In this document: positions 1 to 5,819 of the stretch, piece by piece | How positions within the stretch are numbered: position 1 is the first letter of the stretch | Layout: every line of letters begins with the position of its first letter | NCBI GenBank assembly: GCA_021323835.1 | Contig: JAJPKI010000224.1 | Span: forward strand, 1-6,222 | Direction: 5' to 3' | DNA: 6,222 nt | From: Verrucomicrobiota bacterium | GTDB lineage: Bacteria; Verrucomicrobiota; Verrucomicrobiia; Limisphaerales; UBA11358 | Notes under the pieces: generated by a model | The model's input: only the letters and a program-made list of their open reading frames with translations | What the model was told of the DNA's origin: nothing | Database searches by the model: none | Translations under genes and position numbers: made by a program

Positions 1-1834
1 GCCAGACGGCATTGGTATCGCGCTCACACAACGTCAATTGCTTGTGCTCGGCATCGAGCAGGAACAGCGACGGAATCTTTCCGGAACCATTTTGCACCGC
101 CGTTGCGCCGACGATGCGCGAATCATTTTCATCGCCGTTGATTTGGTCTTTCACGCGAAAATTCCACGGCGAGTTGCTTGGCGAATTGGCATTGCCTTTT
201 TCCAGCACAACCGCGCGCAGGAAATTTTTCTGCGGCAGCAGCAATTCCGGCTTGCCGTCGCCGTCCACATCCGCCGACGCGAACCACGGCTGCTCCATCA
301 CGCCGCCCGGCGGGTCAATGTCCTGCTCGTCAAAACTGCCGTCCGGTTTTTGCAGCAGCACTTTGATTTTTTCGTAAGGAATCGCAACGACCAAATCCGC
401 GAGGCCGTCCTGATTCACGTCATGAATGGTGATTGCCGATGGATTGCCCTTGAAACTGTCGCTCAATTTTTGTGATTTCATTTTTCCATCCGCCGTGCGC
501 GTGACGAGCAAGCGCTGGCCGTCTTTGTCCACAATCACGCAGAGCGTCGGCTTGTCGGCGGATTTTAATTTGCCAATTGCCATCACCAGCGGCTTGCCGT
601 CGAATTGAATCAATTGCGGGAACGGCAGTTTTCCACTTTTATCAAAATAAGTGACGCCGACAGCGCGTTCATTTTGGCTCAATAGAAAAATTTCGGGATG
701 ATTGTCGCCCGTCGTGTCCGCCGCGACGATTTGGTTGACGCCCGCGAGCGTCGGAAATGTTTCCGGCGGCGCGAGCGAACCGTCCGCCTGCTGCGAATAA
801 ACCGAAAGCTGGCCGCTTTCCGGCTCGGCCACGACCAAATCAGGGCGACCGTCGCCGTCCACGTCCGCAAAAAGCTGGCCGCGATGCGCCGTGTCCGTTT
901 TTGTCAGCGGCAAAATTTGAAATTGTCCCTGCTTGAAATTGCCGGATAAAATTTCTGCCGGCTTTTGCGTAAATTTGGAAACTTCGGCACGGTCAGAACT
1001 TTGCGAAATGGTCACGACGAACAGATTTGAATCGTTCAACAAATTGTCTGCTGTGAATGCGTGAACCGGCTGCGACTTGAAATAAATTTCCGGTCCAAGC
1101 TGGCCGCTGGAATTTTGCAGCCGAAAACGAAACGGCGTGTTGCTGTCCCAATCCACGAGCAGCAAATCATTTTTGCCGTCGCCGTTCACGTCCACGATTT
1201 GCGCGGCCTTCGGTGTGCCGGAATACGGAATTTTCACCGGCTCGGCAAAGCTGTTGTCCGCCTGCTGCTGCCAGAAATACAACGAGCCGTTGTCGCCGAG
1301 CAAAATGATGTCGTGCCGGCCATGGCCGCTCAAATCGCCGACCGAAAGCGCATTCGCGTCCATGCGACCGTCGTCAACGTGCCAGCGTTTCGGGTCGCTC
1401 CAGCCGTTCGTGCCCTGATTGAAAAGAATTTCTAAATCTTTTCCATCGCCGTAAAAAATTAAATCCGGTTTGCTGTCCCCGTTCATGTCGGCAATCGCAA
1501 GTCCGGCGATGCGCTCGTCCGTCGGAACCGAATCAATACGAAATCGCGCGTCGGGCGGAAGCTCGTTGATTTCCAATTTGCGCGGAGATTTAGCCGCTTG
1601 ATTTGTTTTGCCGGTTTGGTTGTAGAGCAAATTGATTTTCGAACGCAGATTATTCGCCACGATGATGTCGTTCAAGCCGTCGCCGTCCAAATCCGCCGCG
1701 TGCAGCAAGCTGATTTGTTCGTCAATCGGATAAAATTCCGGACCGGAAAAACCAAAAAGGTTTGTTGCCGTTTCGCTGCGCGCAAAAATCGCGGCGCTGA
1801 AAATCAAAGTTCCTAAAATCCATTTTACTCGCAT
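1..1834 (-). CDS. Exported FG-GAP/VCBS repeat beta-propeller protein, 3' end missing
   Basis: The frame is open from an ATG at 1834 to the left edge, giving 611 codons with no stop; the C-terminus lies outside the window. Residues 1-18 (MRVKWILGTLIFSAAIFA) form a typical Sec signal peptide, so the protein should be exported. Calcium-binding FG-GAP/VCBS loops of the form DxdGDGxxDll begin near residues 48 (DLDGDGLNDII), 116, 167, 215, 324 (DVDGDGRPDLV), 373, 472 and 522. They recur about every 50 residues, with decayed copies filling the double-length gaps near 263 and 420. In this family such repeats fold as beta-propeller blades and usually mediate binding or adhesion; no catalytic domain is visible. 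An in-frame ATG at 1855 would add seven residues (MAACSCL) ahead of the signal peptide, so 1834 is preferred. The gene follows yjbQ by 42 bp with no promoter or ribosome-binding site recognised, so it is probably the distal gene of that operon. The ligand is unknown. Confidence 0.9.
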   Translation of the reverse strand, partial: MRVKWILGTLIFSAAIFARSETATNLFGFSGPEFYPIDEQISLLHAADLDGDGLNDIIVANNLRSKINLLYNQTGKTNQAAKSPRKLEINELPPDARFRIDSVPTDERIAGLAIADMNGDSKPDLIFYGDGKDLEILFNQGTNGWSDPKRWHVDDGRMDANALSVGDLSGHGRHDIILLGDNGSLYFWQQQADNSFAEPVKIPYSGTPKAAQIVDVNGDGKNDLLLVDWDSNTPFRFRLQNSSGQLGPEIYFKSQPVHAFTADNLLNDSNLFVVTISQSSDRAEVSKFTQKPAEILSGNFKQGQFQILPLTKTDTAHRGQLFADVDGDGRPDLVVAEPESGQLSVYSQQADGSLAPPETFPTLAGVNQIVAADTTGDNHPEIFLLSQNERAVGVTYFDKSGKLPFPQLIQFDGKPLVMAIGKLKSADKPTLCVIVDKDGQRLLVTRTADGKMKSQKLSDSFKGNPSAITIHDVNQDGLADLVVAIPYEKIKVLLQKPDGSFDEQDIDPPGGVMEQPWFASADVDGDGKPELLLPQKNFLRAVVLEKGNANSPSNSPWNFRVKDQINGDENDSRIVGATAVQNGSGKIPSLFLLDAEHKQLTLCERDTNAVW

Positions 1835-1876
1835 AAGACAACTGCAAGCTGCCATCCGTTCGCGGATTTTGCGAGT

Positions 1877-2299
1877 TTATTCGCCAATGAAATGCAGCGC
1901 GACGCGGCGCGTGTGGCCGTGCGTGCGATGTTCCCACAAATAAATTCCCTGCCACGTGCCGAGCGCCATTTGGCCGCCGCGAATCGGAATGCTCAAATTC
2001 ACCGTCGTCAGCGCCGTGCGAATGTGCGCGGGCATGTCGTCCTCGCCTTCGGTCGTGTGGATGAAAAGTTTGTCGCCGTCGGGAACGAGCCGTTTAAAAA
2101 ATGCTTCCAAATCGCGCTGCACGTCGGGGTCGGCATTTTCCTGAATCAACAGAGATGCCGATGTGTGCCGCAAATGTAATGTGATTAAACCGTCGCGAAG
2201 TTTATTTGCCGAAATCCATTTTTCGACTTCGAGTGTGAAATCGTAAAGCGCGCGACCGCGCGTGGAAATCGTCAACTCGTGAAAAACTTGCCGGAGCAT
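1877..2299 (-). CDS. yjbQ: YjbQ/UPF0047 family protein (secondary thiamine-phosphate synthase type)
   Basis: A complete 140-residue protein of the normal length for the YjbQ/UPF0047 family. The signature blocks are all present: HTSAS at 45-49 followed by NADPDV at 55-60, EGEDDMPAHIR at 84-94, and GTWQGIYLWEHR at 114-125. The conserved His and Asp residues in these blocks are those expected around the family's metal-binding pocket. Members are small cytosolic proteins annotated as secondary thiamine-phosphate synthases because E. coli YjbQ shows weak activity of that kind; the true physiological role is unsettled. There is no signal peptide. The ATG starts on the base immediately after the TAA of the upstream TPR gene, which indicates one transcript and probable translational coupling. 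No other thiamine gene is visible here, so the context does not support a thiamine role. Confidence 0.93.
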   Translation of the reverse strand: MLRQVFHELTISTRGRALYDFTLEVEKWISANKLRDGLITLHLRHTSASLLIQENADPDVQRDLEAFFKRLVPDGDKLFIHTTEGEDDMPAHIRTALTTVNLSIPIRGGQMALGTWQGIYLWEHRTHGHTRRVALHFIGE

Positions 2300-3886
2300 T
2301 TATTGTTGCGCTACCGGTGCGCCTTTGCTGGCGAGCAATTTTTCCAATTCTTCATTGCGTGGCTGGCCGCTTTGCAGCGCCTTTTGATAATGCCAGCGCG
2401 CCAATTCAGCTTTCGGCGGCTGCTCGTTGATATAAATCACGGCAAGATTGTTGTGTGCAGCGGCGTAGCCGGGGTCTATTTCGACGGCTTTGAGCAACGC
2501 TTCCTCGGCTTGCGCTTGCTGGCCTTTGTGGCTCAACGTCACGCCGAGATAATTCTGCACCTGCGCATTTTGCGGGTCGAGTTTCGCTGCCTTGTCCAGC
2601 GCGTCCAACGCCGCGTCGTAATCCTGCTGCTTGAATTTCAAATAACCGTAAGCGGCAAGCGCGCCGGCATCGTTCGGATTTTGCGCAACGACCGCGCTCA
2701 GTTGTTTATCCGCCGCAGAAAAATTGCCTGCTTCAATTTCCGAAACTGCCTGCGCAACTACCGCGGACGTGGCAGCCGAATTGTTCGGCGCTTCCATCGT
2801 CGAATTTGTTTCCGCCGCGGTCGTCGTCACCGCCGCATCAAAGGATGCCGTTGAATTCGTGTTCGCATTTTCAGCGGGCGGATTTTCGGCGGGCGCGGGC
2901 GTTGGGCTTGCTTCGGTTGTTTGATTTGCCGGAGCCGGATTTGCTGCTTCGGTGTTTTGCGCAGCAGTTTCCGGCTGCGCTTTTTTCAAACGATTTTCGA
3001 GCGCCATTTTTTCCAGCCAATTCACGTCCGCTTCCGATTGCAATTCCGCCACTTGCGCACGCAATTTTGCCAATTCCGCGCCGGCGTCCGTTGAATTTGC
3101 CGCTTGCAGCGACGCGACTTGTTTTTTCAACATCGCATTTTCTTCGCGCAAGGCCTGCAGCGCATCGGGATTTTTCGCCATCGGCTGCAACTTGGCCTGC
3201 AGCGATTGATTTTCGAGCGCCAATTTATCCGCGCGCTGGCTTGCTTCGTTCAATTTCTGTTTCAACTCGGCCACTTGCATTTGCAGTTCTTTCATGTCTT
3301 TCGACGATGATTGTGGCGCGGCGTTGGATTGTTGCTGGGCGGTGCGCAGTAAATCGTTTTCTTTCATCAGCGACTTGATTTGTGCCTGCGCCATGGCCAA
3401 TTCCTGCCCGTTGCCCGTGGCCGGTTGCGCGGCGAGTGCTTCTTTCAATTTCGCGGAAAGATTTGCGTTCTCGGTTTGCAGATTTTGAATTTGCGTTTGC
3501 AAGGCGGCAACGTCCGCTGGCGCTGCAGTTGTAGTCGCATTTGGGGTTGATGGTGTTTGCGGATTCGACGTTGCTGTGGACAGCGGCGTGTTCGTTGCAA
3601 TCGTTCCGGTTAAATCCGTGATTTTGCCCGAGAGATAATTCATTCGAAAATTCACGATGCGCGGATTCCAATCGGGATACATTTTTTGAAATTTCACCAA
3701 TTTTTGTTGCGCCTGCGAATAGCCGTTGAGCGCCTGCCGCGTTTGTCCCGCTGCTTGCAGCGAATCGGCCTGCTGGATTTGGCTGTAAATGGAAACGTAT
3801 TGGTCGTCCGGCGTGGATTGCGCGCACAGTTGCGACGGCGCGAATGCGAGCAAAGCGATTGCGAAAAAAGCGGCGAGAATTTTCAT
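2300..3886 (-). CDS. Exported coiled-coil and TPR protein
   Basis: 528 residues from the ATG at 3886. An upstream in-frame ATG at 3949 exists, but 3886 is preferred because it puts a signal peptide at the very start (MKILAAFFAIALLAFAPSQL, cleavage likely near residues 22-23; the Cys at 21 has no good lipobox). After the signal come a helical TPR-like region (about 27-95, with YPDWNP at 70-75), a Thr/Pro linker (96-124), and heptad-rich coiled coil in several blocks between about 125 and 302 (for example LQTQIQNLQTENANL). A low-complexity Ala/Asn/Thr/Pro/Glu linker follows (303-375), then about three TPR units at 376-512 (ALDALDKAAKLDPQN, EALLKAVEIDPGYAAAHNNL). It is probably a periplasmic scaffold; the order coiled coil then TPR recalls CpoB/YbgF, but I see no clear homology and infer no specific role. 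It is the first gene of the TPR-yjbQ-FG-GAP run and has a candidate promoter right at its start codon. Confidence 0.9.
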   Translation of the reverse strand: MKILAAFFAIALLAFAPSQLCAQSTPDDQYVSIYSQIQQADSLQAAGQTRQALNGYSQAQQKLVKFQKMYPDWNPRIVNFRMNYLSGKITDLTGTIATNTPLSTATSNPQTPSTPNATTTAAPADVAALQTQIQNLQTENANLSAKLKEALAAQPATGNGQELAMAQAQIKSLMKENDLLRTAQQQSNAAPQSSSKDMKELQMQVAELKQKLNEASQRADKLALENQSLQAKLQPMAKNPDALQALREENAMLKKQVASLQAANSTDAGAELAKLRAQVAELQSEADVNWLEKMALENRLKKAQPETAAQNTEAANPAPANQTTEASPTPAPAENPPAENANTNSTASFDAAVTTTAAETNSTMEAPNNSAATSAVVAQAVSEIEAGNFSAADKQLSAVVAQNPNDAGALAAYGYLKFKQQDYDAALDALDKAAKLDPQNAQVQNYLGVTLSHKGQQAQAEEALLKAVEIDPGYAAAHNNLAVIYINEQPPKAELARWHYQKALQSGQPRNEELEKLLASKGAPVAQQ

Positions 3887-3892
3887 GCCCGC

Positions 3893-3921
3893 ACAATAAC
3901 CAAGACCGTTGCATTTGGCAA
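3893..3921 (-). promoter_or_regulatory. Candidate sigma70-type promoter for the TPR gene
   Basis: On the minus strand, TTGCCA (3921-3916, 5 of 6 to TTGACA) and TATTGT (3898-3893, 4 of 6 to TATAAT) are separated by 17 bp. Only six bases (GCGGGC) lie between the -10 hexamer and the ATG at 3886, so transcription would start at or next to the start codon. This is a pattern match only. Confidence 0.4.
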
Positions 3922-3956
3922 ACCTGTTGGCATGGGGCGTGTCACCCATTTTTAAC

Positions 3957-3985
3957 GTGACCTGCGCGGCGCGGCCTGATATTTT
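3957..3985 (+). promoter_or_regulatory. Candidate extended -10 promoter for the HNH gene
   Basis: GTGACC (3957-3962, 4 of 6 to TTGACA), a 17-bp spacer, and TATTTT (3980-3985, 4 of 6 to TATAAT) preceded by TG at 3977-3978, the extended -10 form. The hexamer ends 11 bases before the ATG at 3997, so the 5' leader would be about 4-6 bases, too short for a Shine-Dalgarno site; none is visible. The rest of the 3887-3996 divergent gap holds the opposing TPR promoter and nothing else I recognise. Confidence 0.35.
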
Positions 3986-3996
3986 CCAAACTCAAT

Positions 3997-4617
3997 ATGA
4001 ACATCGCATTAAATCAGCATGTTCTTGTATTGAACCGGCTCTGGCAGGCCGTAAATGTCTGCACCGCCCGGCGCGCTCTCACATTGCTTTTTCAAGGACA
4101 GGCTCACGTCGTCGTCAGTGCTGAAGACGGCTCGTTCCGCACGTTTAATTTCGACCAATGGCGCGATTTCTCGCAAGACGCGTCGCATGAGGAATCGGTT
4201 CATGCCATTTCCTTCCGCATCCGTGTGCCGCGAATTATTCTGCTGGCGATTTACGACCGGTTGCCGAAGAAAGAAGTGAAGTTCACGCGCCACAACATTT
4301 TTGAGCGCGACAAAAACACCTGCCAATACTGCGGCAAACATTTTGAGCGGAAAGATTTGAATCTCGACCACGTCATCCCCCGCGACCGCGGCGGCCCGAC
4401 GACGTGGGAAAACATCGTTTGCTCCTGCATTGAATGCAACACGCAAAAGGCCAATCGCACGCCGCAGGAAGCCGGATTGCATTTGATTCGCAAGCCCAAA
4501 CGCCCGAAATGGCGTCCGTTTGTGCAAATCAATATCAGCCTGCACAAGCACGATAGCTGGAAACATTTCATCGACCTCGCGTATTGGAATGTTGAGCTTG
4601 GTGAAGATGTAGGATGA
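3997..4617 (+). CDS. HNH endonuclease family protein
   Basis: A complete 206-residue protein. The N-terminal 95 residues carry the block seen in a widespread stand-alone HNH family: VLVLNRLWQAVNV at 10-22, RRALTLLFQG at 25-34, then AHVVV. The HNH core follows: zinc knuckle CQYC at 109-112, LDHVIPRDRGG at 123-133 with the catalytic-type His125, WEN at 137-139, and the second knuckle CIECN at 144-148, then KANRTPQEAG. The His-Asn-Asn layout and four cysteines are intact, so nuclease activity is plausible. Family members are metal-dependent DNA-binding or cleaving proteins, but the role of this subgroup is not established. There is no methyltransferase, intron, intein or toxin-immunity partner beside it, so it does not look like a restriction or homing system. 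It is divergent from the TPR gene, and its stop codon lies within a hairpin. Confidence 0.92.
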   Translation: MNIALNQHVLVLNRLWQAVNVCTARRALTLLFQGQAHVVVSAEDGSFRTFNFDQWRDFSQDASHEESVHAISFRIRVPRIILLAIYDRLPKKEVKFTRHNIFERDKNTCQYCGKHFERKDLNLDHVIPRDRGGPTTWENIVCSCIECNTQKANRTPQEAGLHLIRKPKRPKWRPFVQINISLHKHDSWKHFIDLAYWNVELGEDVG

Positions 4618-4636
4618 ATTCCGACGCGGAATTCAT
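4614..4636. terminator. Perfect 10-bp hairpin at the end of the HNH gene, terminator-like without U-tract
   Basis: ATGAATTCCG (4614-4623) and CGGAATTCAT (4627-4636) are perfect inverted repeats around a 3-base ACG loop. The left arm contains the TGA stop of the HNH gene (4615-4617). The stem is 4/10 GC, and no T-run follows on either strand, so intrinsic termination is only one option; an operator or mRNA-end stabiliser would also fit. Confidence 0.4.
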
Positions 4637-4658
4637 GCATTTCGACCGCAACTTCCAT

Positions 4659-4686
4659 TTGCTGCCGGTGTTAAAAATCGTATATT
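4659..4686 (+). promoter_or_regulatory. Candidate promoter for the GspC-like gene
   Basis: TATATT (4681-4686) matches the -10 consensus at 5 of 6. A weak -35 (TTGCTG, 4659-4664, 3 of 6) lies 16 bp upstream. Six bases (GAAACT) separate the -10 from the GTG start at 4693, the same spacing as at the TPR gene, which predicts a leaderless or near-leaderless message. No Shine-Dalgarno sequence is present. Confidence 0.4.
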
Positions 4687-4692
4687 GAAACT

Positions 4693-5457
4693 GTGAATCG
4701 TCGTTTCGGACAAATCGTTTTTTGCATTGCTGTTGCGTTTGCATCGGTCGTTGTTTTGCACGCACAGGACTTGGCGATGAACAGCACGCCTAATCCGATG
4801 CCGGACAATCCGTATTCCCAAATCGTTACGCGAAATATTTTTGGACTGAATCCGCCGGTGGTTGAAACCAATCCGCCAGACAATACGTTGATAAAAATTT
4901 CGCCCAACGGCATTCAGAATTTCTTGGGCACCGTGAAGGTGCTGTTCAAAACCACCGGCGGCAAAAAGGAACAATTTTATGCCCTTGCCGAAAATCAAGG
5001 CCAGGACGGCATCACCGTCCAAAAAATTGACCAGAAAAATGGAATCATCACCTTCGACAATCATGGCACCGTTCAAACACTTCCTTTGACCGAGCCAACC
5101 GGCGGCGGCGCGGCAGCGACAACGGCAAATCCCGCTGGCGGACAAGGCAACTTTAATCCGCAAGGTGGCAACAATGAAAATGGAAATCCAAATCGGTTTA
5201 GCCAATTTGGCCGGCGCGGCGGCGGATTTAACGGCCGCGGCAACAACGGCAACAACCCGAACGGTGGCGGAAGCAGCGATAATAGCGGCGATTCAAATTT
5301 ACGAACCGTGCCCACCCGCGTTTATCAGCCGGAAGCATCCACCATGACGCCAGACGAAGCCGCAATCAAGCTGGAACAAAATTATGCAGCAGCCGCAGAT
5401 GCCGGCGACCCAGCAGCAAAACTCTATCCACCGTCACCTTTACGGGGAAAATATTGA
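4693..5457 (+). CDS. Exported protein with GspC/PilP-like domain and Gly/Asn-rich tail
   Basis: 254 residues from a GTG start. Residues 1-24 form a signal peptide or membrane anchor (RR near the start, hydrophobic VFCIAVAFASVVVLHA, cleavage near HA-QD). Residues 38-132 read like the short periplasmic domain of type II secretion GspC or pilus PilP: an entry motif IVTRNIFGLNPP at 44-55, then strands FLGTVKVLFKT (77-87), FYALAENQ (95-102), DGITVQKID (105-113) and GIITFDNHGTVQTLPL (117-132). In those families this domain links an inner-membrane platform to the secretin. Residues 136-204 are a Gly/Asn-rich low-complexity stretch with RGG-like pieces (RRGGGFNGRG), and 205-254 is a short predicted helix plus a Pro-rich end. 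No other secretion gene is in view, so the family call is an inference from motif style; it may be a lineage-specific exported protein. It ends exactly one base before the stop codon of the convergent RelE-like gene. Confidence 0.8.
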   Translation: MNRRFGQIVFCIAVAFASVVVLHAQDLAMNSTPNPMPDNPYSQIVTRNIFGLNPPVVETNPPDNTLIKISPNGIQNFLGTVKVLFKTTGGKKEQFYALAENQGQDGITVQKIDQKNGIITFDNHGTVQTLPLTEPTGGGAAATTANPAGGQGNFNPQGGNNENGNPNRFSQFGRRGGGFNGRGNNGNNPNGGGSSDNSGDSNLRTVPTRVYQPEASTMTPDEAAIKLEQNYAAAADAGDPAAKLYPPSPLRGKY

Positions 5458-5817
5458 TTACCGGCCTTTTGCCGATTCAATCAATTCCCAGAATTTCGGA
5501 TTTTCCTGAAGCACTTCGTCCTCCGGCGTTTTCAGACCGGAACGATATAGAAAATCTTTCAGCGTGTTCTTGCTCAAGATGCGATGAACCAAAATGCCCA
5601 GTTCATGCCGCTCGAAATAAATCCGGTAATCGCCCAGCCGGAAACGATGCAACGTGCGGCCTTCCTGCATCAGCTTGCCGAATTGGTCCAACTCCGTGCC
5701 GACGACTTGCTGCGGCAGTCCGCGAAAATCGCCGAGGATTTGCAATTGCAATTCCTTGGGCATCCGCGCCAGTTCAGCGGCGGCAGTTGGCGTAAAAACG
5801 ATTTGGAATGTTTGCAT
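5458..5817 (-). CDS. RelE/ParE-like toxin-family protein
   Basis: 119 residues. The N-terminal half follows the RelE/ParE pattern: strand FQIVFTPTAAAEL (4-16), helix with PKELQLQIL (20-28), then RTLHRFRLGDYRIYFE (54-69) and LGILVHRILSKNT (73-85), where RFRLGDYRIYF supplies the Arg-rich strand typical of the fold. A C-terminal extension of about 30 residues (KTPEDEVLQENPKFWELIE) is longer than in compact RelE toxins. In canonical members the fold cleaves ribosome-bound mRNA (RelE) or poisons gyrase (ParE). Catalytic residues vary, so activity cannot be inferred here. No DNA-binding antitoxin is next to it; the gene just upstream on the same strand is an S23 four-helix-bundle protein, 2 bp away, suggesting co-transcription. 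It could be a housekeeping RelE-fold protein rather than a toxin. Its stop codon touches that of the convergent GspC-like gene. Confidence 0.8.
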   Translation of the reverse strand: MQTFQIVFTPTAAAELARMPKELQLQILGDFRGLPQQVVGTELDQFGKLMQEGRTLHRFRLGDYRIYFERHELGILVHRILSKNTLKDFLYRSGLKTPEDEVLQENPKFWELIESAKGR

Positions 5818-5819
5818 AA

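Noticed and set aside
38..475. 145-residue plus-strand open frame, and others up to about 1816
   Set aside because: They lie antisense to the FG-GAP gene, whose minus-strand frame stays open to the window edge with a signal peptide and repeat motifs. The plus-strand products are Arg/Ala/Val-rich with no domain.
2279..3378. Two plus-strand frames of about 190 residues over the TPR gene
   Set aside because: Biased composition caused by the antisense of Ala/Gln/Glu-rich coiled-coil codons; no family features. The minus-strand TPR gene explains the region.
3225..3914. 229-residue minus-strand frame
   Set aside because: Same strand as the TPR gene but in another frame, entirely overlapping its signal peptide and coiled coil; Arg-rich shadow composition.
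3887..3949. Upstream ATG of the TPR gene (adds 21 residues)
   Set aside because: It would bury the signal peptide behind a polar stretch and would place the start upstream of the candidate promoter.
3927..3956. Alternative plus-strand promoter TTGGCA-18-TTTAAC
   Set aside because: The -35 is good but the -10 is weak and the spacing long; the extended -10 at 3977-3985 fits the HNH start better. Not excluded.
4009..5205. Minus-strand frames of 185, 135 and 190 residues over the HNH and GspC-like genes
   Set aside because: Antisense to genes with strong family motifs or a signal peptide; no motifs of their own.
5462..5474. CGGC-CTTTT-GCCG hairpin just after the convergent stops
   Set aside because: Only a 4-bp stem inside the RelE-like coding region; expected by chance.
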